The notes beneath the pieces were generated by a model. The model saw only the letters and a list, made by a program, of their open reading frames with translations. It had not been told where the DNA came from and did no database searches. Shown here piece by piece: positions 14,820 through 24,104 of a stretch of DNA of 64,000 nt (position 1 is its first letter; each line of letters begins with the position of its first letter). This DNA is from Mesorhizobium tamadayense (GTDB taxonomy: Bacteria; Pseudomonadota; Alphaproteobacteria; Rhizobiales; Rhizobiaceae), in NCBI RefSeq assembly GCF_003863365.1, contig NZ_RQXT01000018.1, positions 48,821-112,820 on the forward strand, in the 5' to 3' direction. Made by a program: the position numbers and the translations under genes.

Positions 14820-15728
14820 CTATTGGCCGCGACCGGCCGGTGTCTTGATATAGTCGATGAAAGCGCGCAGCGGCGCGGGCACAAGGCGCCGTCCGGGGTA
14901 ATAGAGGAACGGCCCGGAGAATTGCTGCCACCAGGGCTCGAGCACGGGTTCGAGCGCGCCGCTGTCGAAATAAGGGCGAAGCCAGTCCTCGAACAGGCTG
15001 ACGATGCCGGTGCCGGCGACGGCTGCATCGACGGCGAGATCGACGGCACCACCCAGGGTGACCAGAAGCGGCCCTGAAGGATCGACGCGCACCACTTCGC
15101 CGTCGCGCTCGAATTCCCATGGCGTCACGGCGCGACCCGAAAAGCGTCCGCGCAAACAGGCATGGGCGAGCAGATCGCGTGGGTGCCGCGGGCGGTCATG
15201 CCGATCGAGATAGGCAGGCGAAGCGGCCGTGGCGAAGCGCTGGACGCGCGGTCCGATCGGCACCGCGATCATGTCCTGCTCCAATCGCTCGTCGTAGCGG
15301 ATACCGGCATCGCAGCCCGCCGCCAGCAGATCGACGAAACTCTCCTCGGCAATCACCTCCAGCCGGATGGCGGGATAGGCAGCAAGAAATCCCGGAACGA
15401 TCTTGGGCAGCACCAGCCGTGAGGCACTGACCGGTACATTGAGGCGCAAGGTCCCCGCAGGCCGGTCGCGAAAACCGTTCACAACATCGAGCGCCGCCTC
15501 GACCTCACCCAGCGCCGGGCCAAGCCGCGCCAGCAAACCCGCACCGGCATCGGTCAGGGCGACGCTGCGCGTGGTGCGGTTGAACAGCCTGACGCCAAGC
15601 TGGTTTTCCAGACGACGGATCGCTTCGCTGAGCGCTGACGCGCTGCCTGCCGTGGCGCGAGCTGCCTCGCGAAAGCCGCCGGCACGCGCCACGGCCAGGA
15701 ATGCCTGGAGATCGTTAAGGTCAGCCAT
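14820..15728 (-). CDS. LysR-family transcriptional regulator
   Basis: A 302-aa LTTR: N-terminal winged helix (about residues 4-62, with GGFREAARATAGSASALSEAIRRLENQLGVRLFNR), then the two-lobed effector domain (about 90-300). Transcribed divergently from the aldo/keto reductase gene with a 96-bp shared intergenic region, so it probably controls that gene and itself. The effector is unknown. The intergenic region contains the usual place for T-N11-A boxes but I could not fix one. Confidence 0.92.
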   Translation of the reverse strand: MADLNDLQAFLAVARAGGFREAARATAGSASALSEAIRRLENQLGVRLFNRTTRSVALTDAGAGLLARLGPALGEVEAALDVVNGFRDRPAGTLRLNVPVSASRLVLPKIVPGFLAAYPAIRLEVIAEESFVDLLAAGCDAGIRYDERLEQDMIAVPIGPRVQRFATAASPAYLDRHDRPRHPRDLLAHACLRGRFSGRAVTPWEFERDGEVVRVDPSGPLLVTLGGAVDLAVDAAVAGTGIVSLFEDWLRPYFDSGALEPVLEPWWQQFSGPFLYYPGRRLVPAPLRAFIDYIKTPAGRGQ

Positions 15729-15824
15729 TGTTCGTTATTCCGTACAAGCTGTGCCGATTATAGGCAATTATCGCAACAGCGGACACGGCCTATTTCCTTC
15801 GTCGACAGATAAGGAGAAGCGACC

Positions 15825-16703
15825 ATGCCAAGCAGTGACAAATCCGGCACCTACAAACTCGGCGGCCATCTGGTCCGGCGGCTCGGCTACGGCGCCATGC
15901 AGCTTGCGGGCAAGGGCGTGTTCGGTCCGCCGAAAGACCATGACGCGGCGATCGCCGTGCTGCGCGAGGCGGTGGCGAATGGCGTGAATCACATCGACAC
16001 CAGCGACTTCTATGGCCCGCATGTCACCAACAAACTGATCCGCGAGGCGCTGGCGCCCTACCCCGAGAACCTCGTCATCGTCACCAAGATCGGCGCGCGC
16101 CGCGGCAGCGACGCCTCCTGGCTGCCGGCCTATTCGCCCGAGGAACTGACGCAAGCTGTGCACGACAATCTCGGCAATCTCGGACTCGACGTGATCGATG
16201 TGGTCAATCTGCGCATCATGTTCGACACCCACGGCCCGGCGGAAGGCTCGATCGAGGCGCCGCTGACGGCGCTGGCCGAACTGCAACGCAAGGGCTTGGT
16301 GCGTCACATCGGCCTGAGCAACGTCACTCGTACGCAGATCGCAGAAGGCCGCCGCATCTGCGAGATCGTCTGCGTGCAGAACCAGTACAATCTGGCGCAC
16401 AGGCAAGACGACGCGCTGATCGACGAGCTTGCCCGCGACGGCATCGCCTACGTGCCGTTCTTCCCGCTCGGCGGCTTCAGCCCGCTGCAGTCCTCGAGCT
16501 TGTCGGGAGTCGCGGAACGGCTTGGCGCAACGCCGATGCAGGTCGCGCTAGCGTGGCTGCTGCGGCGCTCGCCCAACATCCTGCTGATCCCGGGCACCTC
16601 GTCGGTCGAGCATCTGCGGGAGAATCTCGCGGCGGCGGAGCTGGAGCTGCCGGGCGAGGTGCTGGGCGAGCTGGACGGCGTGGCGAAAGCGGCATGGGCT
16701 TAA
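15825..16703 (+). CDS. Aldo/keto reductase
   Basis: A 292-aa TIM-barrel oxidoreductase using NAD(P)H. Seen: GYGAMQLAGKGVFGPP near the N-terminus, the catalytic Asp/Tyr region VNHIDTSDFYGPHVTNKLI, Lys in LVIVTKIGARRG, the QNQYNLAHR segment and the cofactor-binding PGTSSVEHLRENL near the C-terminus. Resembles the YakC/oxidoreductase AKR13-like group. Substrate is unknown; divergent LysR regulator suggests an inducible detoxification or catabolic role. Confidence 0.92.
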   Translation: MPSSDKSGTYKLGGHLVRRLGYGAMQLAGKGVFGPPKDHDAAIAVLREAVANGVNHIDTSDFYGPHVTNKLIREALAPYPENLVIVTKIGARRGSDASWLPAYSPEELTQAVHDNLGNLGLDVIDVVNLRIMFDTHGPAEGSIEAPLTALAELQRKGLVRHIGLSNVTRTQIAEGRRICEIVCVQNQYNLAHRQDDALIDELARDGIAYVPFFPLGGFSPLQSSSLSGVAERLGATPMQVALAWLLRRSPNILLIPGTSSVEHLRENLAAAELELPGEVLGELDGVAKAAWA

Positions 16704-16857
16704 TCTCACCCCCTTGAGGGCCCTTGAGGGGGAGATGTCGCCGGAGGCGACAGAGGGGGTCGATTCGACTGGACGCGACGCGGCAGATGAGGTTGGCGCT
16801 CTGTGCGAAGCGACCCCTTCTGGCCTGCCGGCCATCTCCCCCTCAAGGGGGGAGATC
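16704..16857. repeat. MITE-like inverted repeat pair, family F copy 1
   Basis: Two related GC-rich units lie tail to tail: 16704-16760, with CTTGAGGGGGAGATG, and 16811-16857, with GGCCATCTCCCCCTCAAGGGG. They flank about 50 bp of unique sequence. The left unit contains a duplicated CCCTTGAGGG. A second pair with the same design is at 47975-48160. Located between convergent genes. Confidence 0.75.
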
Positions 16858-16880
16858 GCAGTTCCAGCGCCGACGCCAAG

Positions 16881-17936
16881 CTAGTTGATGCTCGCCGTAT
16901 GCGCCGGCTCAGCCGTCTTGTCCGTGGCGTAAGGCACGCGATAACCATTGGCGGCCAGCCACTCGATCGCCGCCTTCGGCTCATCTGTCTGGATGATGGT
17001 GGCGCCGCGGTCGACCCAGAAACCCCAGGCCTCGCGCGGCAGGCTGGCGGCGACCGCCAACTCATCGCCGCGACCGCCGGCGAGGAAGCCGCCCGGCTTG
17101 TTGACGATGGCGTAGGTGTCGGCCCAAAGGTGCCAGTCACCGCGGATCGCCACCGCCCGCATGCGGGTGCTGAACAGCTGGCCGCCATTCGCGGTCAGCG
17201 TCTCGGCGCCGGCTTGCCAATTGATCAATTCGATCGCTCGCGGTCCGAACGCCTTGGCGACCTCAGCGGCGAAGGCGGTGTCATGAACGGCGTCATCGGC
17301 GAGGATCGGCATGAACTGGAAGCCACCACCTGCCTGGGTGAGCGCGGCCCTGGTGGCATCGATGCGCCGGCGATTCCACAGGTTCTCCTTGACGATCACC
17401 TGACCGGCCATGCCGAGATCGCGCGCCACCGCGATCATGCCGGGCAGGTCCGTGACCTCCAGCTTGTTGTCGAGGTTGATCAGGATCCTGTCCTTGGTGG
17501 TCAGCAGCATCTCGCGCAGCGTCGACACCGTCTCGTTGGTGACGGCACCGGTGCCTTCGATCACCAGCCGGCATTTTTTCAGCTCGGCCAGCGTGAAGCT
17601 GTCCACCTCACCGTTGCAGGTGGTGGTACGGTCGAGCCAGCTGTCATGCATGATGACGAACGCGCCGTCCTTCGAACGCCTGACATCGACCTCGACGATC
17701 TCGGCGCCGATCGCGATCGAGGCTTCGACCGCGGCGAGCGAGTTCTCGGCGAAGAGCGTCTTGCCAGCCTGCATGCTGCCGGCACGATGGGCTGCGATCA
17801 TCACATGGTCGCGCCACTGGTTGGCATGTTCGAAGCGGCCGAGGATTTGGGTGGCCCGCGTCTCGCCGGCTAGGCTTTGGCCGGAGACGACCGCAAGCGC
17901 GACGGACAGAAGAAGGCTCAGCCAGAGTGTTCGCAT
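16881..17936 (-). CDS. Glycerophosphodiester phosphodiesterase, exported
   Basis: A 351-aa GDPD-family TIM barrel with a signal peptide (residues 1-23, cleavage near LAG-E). Catalytic features: AAHRAG (His-Arg), ENS, IVEVDVRRSKDG metal-binding acidic residues and HDSWLDRTT. It should hydrolyse glycerophosphodiesters in the periplasm, supplying glycerol phosphate. C-terminal motif ATIIQTDEP is typical. A gap of 83 bp separates it from the upstream, broken acyltransferase gene. Confidence 0.92.
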   Translation of the reverse strand: MRTLWLSLLLSVALAVVSGQSLAGETRATQILGRFEHANQWRDHVMIAAHRAGSMQAGKTLFAENSLAAVEASIAIGAEIVEVDVRRSKDGAFVIMHDSWLDRTTTCNGEVDSFTLAELKKCRLVIEGTGAVTNETVSTLREMLLTTKDRILINLDNKLEVTDLPGMIAVARDLGMAGQVIVKENLWNRRRIDATRAALTQAGGGFQFMPILADDAVHDTAFAAEVAKAFGPRAIELINWQAGAETLTANGGQLFSTRMRAVAIRGDWHLWADTYAIVNKPGGFLAGGRGDELAVAASLPREAWGFWVDRGATIIQTDEPKAAIEWLAANGYRVPYATDKTAEPAHTASIN

Positions 17937-18019
17937 CGGGGAATCGCTCCGTTCCGGGTCGGAACCCGGTTAGGCGATGCCCATGACAGGGCGGTGAACG
18001 AAGCCGGCTAGCTGTTTGG

Positions 18020-19232
18020 TCAAATCCGCTTGGAAAGACGGCGGAACAGGCCAGCGCCGGCATTTCGACGAAGCGCCAGGTGAGCCAAGATGCGATAAGG
18101 ACGGCGATCAGCATCGTCATCAATGAGGCGAAGCCGATCCAGGGCGAGCCGACACCGAAGCCGATCACCTGGTCGCCGCGCAGAGTCAAGTCGCCGACGA
18201 TGCCAAGCCCGAGCTTGCGCTCGATCAGGCCGCCGACATTGATCATGCGCGCCTGGACGAAGATGTGGATCATGTAGATCGAATAGGAGAGCGAGCCGAG
18301 CAGCAGCATCGGCCGGCTGGAGAGCAGCGCGCTGATCAAGCCGCCCTCATGCGCGAAGAGGTGGAGCGCCAGCGCGAAGACGACCGGCGCGGCAATGCCG
18401 GCGTCGTTCGTTCCGGCGACGGAGACGAACAGCCCGATCACCGCGATCATCGCAAGCTCGGCCAGCGTCCAGGCGATGCGCCCTGCCCGGCTGACTATCG
18501 CCTGTCGCGCCTCTGCAATGGAATCGTGCTGAAACCAGGCAAGCAGCGCGCCGAGCGCGAAGCCGTAAAGGCAGCGGATGAAGCCGAAATCGAAGGACAA
18601 GTCCATATGACGGTCGAAAAGGCAAGCAGGAACAATGGCGCCGTGACGGCCGCGGCGACGAACCATATCCAGGCGCGGCAGCCGGTCGCAAAGACGACGC
18701 CGGCAAACAGCAGATAGGTGAAGAACTCGGCCGAGATGCTCCAGCTCGGCGCGTTCCAGCTCAGATGATCCTCAACCCCATGCCCTGCAGCAGAAAGAGG
18801 TTGGCGACAAGGCTTCTCAGATTGAAGCCGCCGGTGAAGGGCGCTGCACCCGTTCCGTGCAGCGCCGGCAGGGCAAGCCGCAGCGCCTCGAAGGCGACGA
18901 AAGCGGCAAGCATCAAAAGATGCAGCGGGTAAATGCGGCCGAAGCGCACCAGCGCGAAACGGGCAAGTTCATCCGGCTCGCTCAGCCGGCTGCCGTAGGA
19001 GCTGGCGATGACGAAGCCGGACAGCACAAAGAAGAAATCGACGAACAGATAGGAGCCGCCGACAAAGGCGCTCTGCGAGATCATCGAGGTGGTCGGGAAA
19101 TAGAACAGCGCCACCAGCAGCGCGCAGATGCCGCGCCAGGAGTCGAGCACCAGGAAGCGCTCGCCGGCCGCCGTGCCGGTCCGGGGTCGCGGCCGGCGGG
19201 GGTGCGAGATTGAGCAAGGCAGCCTCAGTCAT
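18020..19232 (-). pseudogene. Acyltransferase-3 family membrane protein, multiply frameshifted
   Basis: Fragments in shifting frames spell one acyltransferase-3 (OafA/NodX-like) protein of about 400 aa: MTEAALLNLAP start at 19232, then VLDSWRGICALLVALFYF, FFFVLSGFVIAS, VEDHLSWNAPSWSISAEFF, LLLGSLSYSIYMIHIFVQARM and a natural end LFRRLSKRI. Four breaks occur at about 19160-19175, 18776-18780, 18614-18626 and 18048-18056. Each is repaired by adding one base, and at least three fall in homopolymer or repeated-base runs. The R/K-rich catalytic HxxR-type region is degraded. Either a decayed gene or a cluster of sequencing errors. Confidence 0.8.
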
Positions 19233-19356
19233 AATGACACAAATCCTGTGTTGCCGTGGCACTCGCTGAGCGCCGTTCCGTCTCCGCAAGCTGTGACTGG
19301 CATGTTGCGTGCCGGTTCGGTAGTTGTGGCTGCCCGATGACAACCGAGGACCCGCA

Positions 19357-20358
19357 ATGGCGAATAAAGAGATCGACCACGCCTTCACTGCCCGCTCCAA
19401 GACGGGCGCGTCGTTCGAGCCGACCTACGCCGGCGCGCTGTCGTTCATGCGGCGCAAATACACCAAGGACGTCAAGGGCGCGGACGCCGTGGTATGGGGC
19501 ATTCCTTTCGACGCCGCAGTCACCAATCGTCCCGGCGCGCGCTTCGGGCCGCAGGCGATCCGCCGCGCTTCGGCGATCCTCGACAACGATCCGCAATACC
19601 CGTTCTCGCGCGACCTGTTCGAACATCTTGCGGTTGTCGACTACGGCGATTGCCTGCTCGACAGCGGCAACCATCAGAAGACCCCCGGCACGATCGAGCG
19701 CGAGGCGGCCAAGATCCTGAAATCAGGAGCTTTCCTTTTGACGCTCGGCGGCGATCATTTCGTCACCTGGCCGCTGCTCAAGGCGCATGCCGCGATCCAC
19801 GGGCCGCTGGCGCTGGTGCAGTTCGACGCCCATCAGGACACCTGGCCGGACGACGGCAAGCGCATCGATCATGGCTCCTTCGTCGCCCGCGCGGTAAATG
19901 AAGGCATCATCGATCCCGATCGCTCGATCCAGATCGGCATCCGCACCCATGCGCCTGACACGTTCGGCATCAAGATCCTCCACGGCCATGAGGTCGAGGA
20001 GATGCGCGCCTCCGACATCGCCTACGCGGTCGTCGACCGGACCGGCGGCAGGAAAACCTATCTCACCTTCGACATCGACTGCCTCGACCCGGCCTTCGCG
20101 CCCGGCACCGGCACGCCGGTGGCCGGCGGCCCCTCATCGGCCAAGATGCTGTCGACGCTGCGCCAGCTCGGCCAGGTCGATATCGTCGGCGCCGACGTCG
20201 TCGAGGTTGCGCCGGCCTATGATCATGCCGATATTACGGCGATCGCTGGATCGATCATCGCCATGCATTATCTTGGCCTGGTGGCCGAACGGAAGGCGCG
20301 GCTCGAGGACCTGAACAACGGCACTCATGCCATGCTACATAACGCTAACGGTATATAA
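19357..20358 (+). CDS. speB: Agmatinase (ureohydrolase family)
   Basis: A 333-aa arginase/agmatinase-fold enzyme that would hydrolyse agmatine to putrescine and urea. The Mn-binding motifs are complete: GGDHFVTWPLL, FDAHQDTW, and DIDCLDPAFAPGTGTP. The ending LGLVAERKAR is typical. Start 19357 follows GAGGA; an in-frame upstream ATG at 19324 would add 11 unlikely residues. Guanidinobutyrase is an alternative substrate class. It is followed closely by argC, so the two may be co-transcribed. Confidence 0.88.
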   Translation: MANKEIDHAFTARSKTGASFEPTYAGALSFMRRKYTKDVKGADAVVWGIPFDAAVTNRPGARFGPQAIRRASAILDNDPQYPFSRDLFEHLAVVDYGDCLLDSGNHQKTPGTIEREAAKILKSGAFLLTLGGDHFVTWPLLKAHAAIHGPLALVQFDAHQDTWPDDGKRIDHGSFVARAVNEGIIDPDRSIQIGIRTHAPDTFGIKILHGHEVEEMRASDIAYAVVDRTGGRKTYLTFDIDCLDPAFAPGTGTPVAGGPSSAKMLSTLRQLGQVDIVGADVVEVAPAYDHADITAIAGSIIAMHYLGLVAERKARLEDLNNGTHAMLHNANGI

Positions 20359-20387
20359 TCTTGGAATCGCAGGGAATTTGGCAACCG

Positions 20388-21320
20388 ATGAAACCGAAAA
20401 TCTTCATTGACGGCGAGCATGGCACGACAGGCCTGCAGATCAGGGCGCTGCTGGCCGACCGCGGCGACCTGGAGATCATCTCCATTCCCGCCGACCGCCG
20501 CAAGGAAGCCGCGGCCAGGGCCGAATTCCTCAATGCCGCCGATGTCGCGATCCTTTGCCTGCCGGACGCCGCGGCCAAGGAAAGCGTGTCGCTGATCGAA
20601 AACGACACGACAAAGGTCATCGACGCCTCGACCGCGCATCGCGTGGCCGAAGGCTGGGAATATGGCTTTGCCGAAATGGACAAGGAACAGGCGAAGAAGA
20701 TCGCAAGCGCAAAACGCATCGCCAACCCTGGCTGCTGGCCGCAGGGGCCGATCGCGACGCTGCGTCCGCTGGTCTCCGCCGGTCTCCTACCCGCCGATTT
20801 CCCAATCACCGTCAACGGCATCTCCGGCTATTCCGGCGGCGGCCGGCCGATGATCGAGGACTATGTCGGCAAGGGCGAGGAAGCGCCCGAATTTCTGCCC
20901 TATGGCCTGACGCTGCAGCACAAGCATGTGCCGGAGCTCAGGACCTATGCGAAGCTGTCGCACGATCCGATCATGCAGCCGGCGGTCGGCAATTTCGCGC
21001 AAGGCATGATCACCGTGGTGCCGCTGCAGCTCGGCGGTCTCGACCGCGTGCCGACGGGCGCCGAGCTTCATGCCGCGATTGCCGACCATTACGCCTCGAT
21101 CGACGGCGGCGTGGTCGAGGTCGCGCCCTTCACCCACATGGAGCGCATGCCGGAAATCGACCCGGAGGTCTATAACGGCACCAACCGGATGAAGGTCTAC
21201 GTGTTCTCCAATGACGAGCGGGCGCAGGCGCTGTTGCTCGCCGTCTACGACAATCTCGGCAAGGGCGCTGCCGGCGCTGCTGTGCAGAACCTGGACCTCA
21301 TGCTCGGCATCAAGCACTGA
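20388..21320 (+). CDS. argC: N-acetyl-gamma-glutamyl-phosphate reductase (type 2)
   Basis: A 310-aa short-form AGPR2 enzyme of arginine biosynthesis, reducing N-acetylglutamyl phosphate with NADPH. Seen: MKPKIFIDGEHGTTGLQIR nucleotide-binding start, the catalytic Cys116 in NPGCWPQG, and the HKHVPE segment. Start 20388 follows AGGGA at a long spacing of about 12 nt, suggesting modest translation or coupling to speB, whose stop is 29 bp upstream. Confidence 0.95.
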   Translation: MKPKIFIDGEHGTTGLQIRALLADRGDLEIISIPADRRKEAAARAEFLNAADVAILCLPDAAAKESVSLIENDTTKVIDASTAHRVAEGWEYGFAEMDKEQAKKIASAKRIANPGCWPQGPIATLRPLVSAGLLPADFPITVNGISGYSGGGRPMIEDYVGKGEEAPEFLPYGLTLQHKHVPELRTYAKLSHDPIMQPAVGNFAQGMITVVPLQLGGLDRVPTGAELHAAIADHYASIDGGVVEVAPFTHMERMPEIDPEVYNGTNRMKVYVFSNDERAQALLLAVYDNLGKGAAGAAVQNLDLMLGIKH

Positions 21321-21365
21321 GCATGCAGGCGTTTCCTGAGCGCTGGAAGGTCGGCGCTCCCGAGC

Positions 21366-22517
21366 TCATTGCCGAGACATTCTCCAGCCGTATCTGGAAC
21401 CCCGAGGCGATTCCGAGAGGTGCGCCTTAGCCCTGACGGCTATCTGATACGGCAGCGGATAGGCGCCCTTGGTGCCGCGCCAGTGCGCGGCGGCGAAGCC
21501 GAGCACGATCAGGGCAAAGCCCTGATGGGTCAGCGCCATATGCAGCGGCACCTGCATCAGCAGCGTGCCAATGCCGATCGAGGCTTGCACCAGCACCAGC
21601 AGGAACAGAAGCGCGGCGCGGCGGGCATGCGTGGTGCCCGGCTGGCGCCGCCATGTCGCGATCATATGCCAGAGCGCCGCTACAAAAAGGGTGTAGGCAC
21701 CGAGCCGGTGCACGAACTGCACCGACTTCGGATTCTCGAAGAAGTTCAGCCAGGCGGGTTCCAGCAGCAGGAGATCGGCCGGGACCACCTTTCCGTCCAT
21801 CAGTGGCCAGGTGTTGTAGGAGAGGCCGGCGTGGAGGCCGGCGACCAACCCGCCGAGATAGATCTGGACCAGCGCCAAAAGCACGATGAAGCCGGCAAGC
21901 CGCTGCGTCGAGCGGTCGGCGGCCGGTTCCGAATGTGGCGCAAGGCCCCGCGCGACCACCATGGTGGCGGTGAAGATCAGCGCGGCAATCGTCAGATGCG
22001 TGGCCAGCCGGTACTGGCTGACCGAGACGCGACCGACCAGACCTGATGCCACCATCCACCAGCCGATGGCGCCCTGAAGGCCGCCTAGCAACAGGATGCC
22101 GGCCAGTTTCGGCCCGAGGCCGCGTTCGATGCGGCGTGTCGCCCAGAAGAACAGGAGCGGCAAGGCGAAAACGACGCCGACGCTGCGGGCGAGGATGCGG
22201 TGCACCCATTCCCACCAGAAGATCGACTTGAACGCCTCGATGCTCATGCCCTTGTTGAGCTCGGTATATTGCGGGATTTGCTGGTAGCGCTGGAATTCTT
22301 CCTGCCACTCGGCATCGTTGAGCGGCGGGATGACACCGTGGATCGGCTGCCACTCTGTGATCGACAGGCCCGAATGGGTAAGCCGGGTGGCGCCGCCGAC
22401 CAGCACCAGCGCGAACAGCACGACCAGCACGACATACAGCCAGCCGCGCACCAGCACCCGGTTGTGCAGATCGCGGCGGCGGGCGGCGGATGGGGCCGTG
22501 GCGGTGATGGCAGCCAT
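21366..22517 (-). CDS. ctaA: Haem A synthase (CtaA/COX15)
   Basis: A 383-aa inner-membrane enzyme with about eight transmembrane helices, oxidising haem O to haem A for aa3-type cytochrome oxidase. Conserved His segments are present: LTHSGLSITEWQP, WEWVHRILAR, GLHAGLSYNTWPLMDG, VHRLGAYTLF and LTHQGFALI. Start 22517 (MAAITATAP) gives the family's normal length; the frame is open 78 nt further. Type 2 alphaproteobacterial form. Confidence 0.95.
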   Translation of the reverse strand: MAAITATAPSAARRRDLHNRVLVRGWLYVVLVVLFALVLVGGATRLTHSGLSITEWQPIHGVIPPLNDAEWQEEFQRYQQIPQYTELNKGMSIEAFKSIFWWEWVHRILARSVGVVFALPLLFFWATRRIERGLGPKLAGILLLGGLQGAIGWWMVASGLVGRVSVSQYRLATHLTIAALIFTATMVVARGLAPHSEPAADRSTQRLAGFIVLLALVQIYLGGLVAGLHAGLSYNTWPLMDGKVVPADLLLLEPAWLNFFENPKSVQFVHRLGAYTLFVAALWHMIATWRRQPGTTHARRAALLFLLVLVQASIGIGTLLMQVPLHMALTHQGFALIVLGFAAAHWRGTKGAYPLPYQIAVRAKAHLSESPRGSRYGWRMSRQ

Positions 22518-22670
22518 GGGACGGTTCCCGGCAGTTGAAATCGCAGGATTGGTGAACCATGACCGGCTCGCTGGCAAGGCCGCACAGCGCGGCACGCCGT
22601 CGCGCTGGCCGGAGACGGTTGCGCGTGCTTCCCAATCGGCCTAAGCGAGGCTGGTCAACGGGACCGCGAT

Positions 22671-22886
22671 ATGCCCATTCGCCTGAAAAAGCTGATCGGA
22701 ACCATCCTGCTGGTGGCGCTGGTCATCATCTACGCGCTGATCGCTTCGGCCATCGCGGTCACCAGGCTCGCCGAATACGGCTCCCTGGCGCATTTCCTGT
22801 TCTTCCTGTTCAGCGGCCTGCTTTGGGTGCTGCCGGCGATGGGCATCATCAAATGGCTGATCATCGAGCCGCCTCAGAAGGGCTGA
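22671..22886 (+). CDS. DUF2842 family small membrane protein
   Basis: A 71-aa protein with two hydrophobic helices (about 8-30 and 42-62), the usual DUF2842 architecture, ending in IIKWLIIEPPQ. Found widely in Rhizobiales beside ctaA, as here (divergent, 153 bp apart). Its function is unknown; a link with cytochrome oxidase biogenesis is inference from synteny. Confidence 0.85.
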   Translation: MPIRLKKLIGTILLVALVIIYALIASAIAVTRLAEYGSLAHFLFFLFSGLLWVLPAMGIIKWLIIEPPQKG

Positions 22887-22910
22887 AACGTTAAGCTTTC
22901 TTTGTTTGTC

Positions 22911-22954
22911 GCAATTCCGGACGGAAAACCGCTGCGCACTTTTCCTGGAATTGC
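22911..22954. repeat. Palindromic repeat family B, copy 1
   Basis: Arms GCAATTCCGG/CCTGGAATTGC around AAAACCGCTGCGCACTTTT, a core shared with family A. It abuts the stop codon of the following minus-strand gene (22956-22958). Copy 2 is at 42351-42394. Confidence 0.85.
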
Positions 22955-22955
22955 T

Positions 22956-24014
22956 TTAGATCGTGACGACCATCTTGCCGGCATTGGCGAGCGGCGTCGT
23001 CACACCCGACAGCATCGTGCGGATATGGGCGACGCTCTGGTAGCGGCCGTTGACGGAAATGCGCGGCAACGCATGCAGGAAGCCGGCATGTTCGGCTCTC
23101 AGTACCCCATGCCGGGTGGTCACCGCCGAGACATAGCCGGCGTCGCGGGCAAAACCCACCTCGCGGCAGCCGACCGCGCTGGCATAGCCGTAGGGGTAAG
23201 CGAAATGGCGCGGCTCCAGCCCGAGCTTTTCCTTGAGGATCCGCCGGACGTCGCCGATCTCGTGCCGCGCGTCCGCCTCGGAAAGCCGCTTGAGGTTGCG
23301 GTGATTGATGGTATGCGCGCCAATCGTCACCAATGGATGCGCGGCCATCGCGCGGACCTCGTCCCAGCTCATCAGCGTGCCGGGGCGACCGTCACCGAGC
23401 TCGATCCCGTTGGAGCGCGCCAGCTCGCGCAGCGCGGCGCCCTGCTCTTGCTCGCGGACTTCAAGGGTCAGCCAGGCGGTCAGGCGCGCATTGGCCTGGA
23501 TCTTTCGGCCTGGCGTCGAGCAGTCGATCATCGTCGGGCCGCTTGCCGTCATGAGCTTAAGGCTCGAGCTCCTGTCGACGATGTCCTCGATGACATCCCA
23601 CCAGAGATAGGCCGCGCCATCGATGAGGCCTGGCGCGGCATAGATGGTGATCGGCGCGCCATGTTTCTCCAGAACCGGCAGCGCTTCCGTCATGTTGTCG
23701 CGGTAGGCGTCGTCGGCGGTGATGGCGGCGAACTGGCCGCCCCTGCCCCTTGAGCTCATCCGCTCGATCGCCTCGTCGAGACTGACGAAGGCATAGCCGC
23801 CCGCCTTCATGTCGGCGATGAGAGTGTCGAGAAAGCCGGGCGCGATGTTGAGGTGACTGTTGACGCTGTTCGGCCTCTCGGGCGTCGCGGTCACGCGATG
23901 CAGCATCAGGATGGCGCCGATGCCGCCGACAAACGGCTTCGCCAGCGGTGCGAGACCGGTGTAGCGGGCAACGTTCAAGGCCAGTTTCCGGATCGCCTCG
24001 CCCCCGTCGATCAT
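22956..24014 (-). CDS. Polysaccharide deacetylase (NodB-homology domain)
   Basis: A 352-aa NodB-fold carbohydrate esterase. Seen: LMLHRVTATPER, the ITADDAYRDNMTEALPVL metal/catalytic motif (usually TFDDG; here TADDA, so Asp-Asp are kept), and GAHTINHRNLKRL with the zinc-binding H-x(3)-H. The HFAYPYGY motif follows. Start 24014 has a GGTGAAGGA ribosome site. No signal peptide is obvious. Divergent from the CelD-type gene and 2.6 kb from the polysaccharide cluster, so it likely modifies an exported glycan. Confidence 0.88.
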   Translation of the reverse strand: MIDGGEAIRKLALNVARYTGLAPLAKPFVGGIGAILMLHRVTATPERPNSVNSHLNIAPGFLDTLIADMKAGGYAFVSLDEAIERMSSRGRGGQFAAITADDAYRDNMTEALPVLEKHGAPITIYAAPGLIDGAAYLWWDVIEDIVDRSSSLKLMTASGPTMIDCSTPGRKIQANARLTAWLTLEVREQEQGAALRELARSNGIELGDGRPGTLMSWDEVRAMAAHPLVTIGAHTINHRNLKRLSEADARHEIGDVRRILKEKLGLEPRHFAYPYGYASAVGCREVGFARDAGYVSAVTTRHGVLRAEHAGFLHALPRISVNGRYQSVAHIRTMLSGVTTPLANAGKMVVTI

Positions 24015-24104
24015 TCCTTCACCTTTTTCGCCTAGGCTCATCCAAGCATGACTTGCGCCTATGCGAACCCCAGGTTGCAACCAATACGTCTTAAGGATTG
24101 AGGG

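Noticed and set aside
16704..16857. Short direct repeat CCCTTGAGGG twice in a row as a CRISPR-like array
   Set aside because: Only two units without spacers of regular size; they are part of the inverted-repeat pair.
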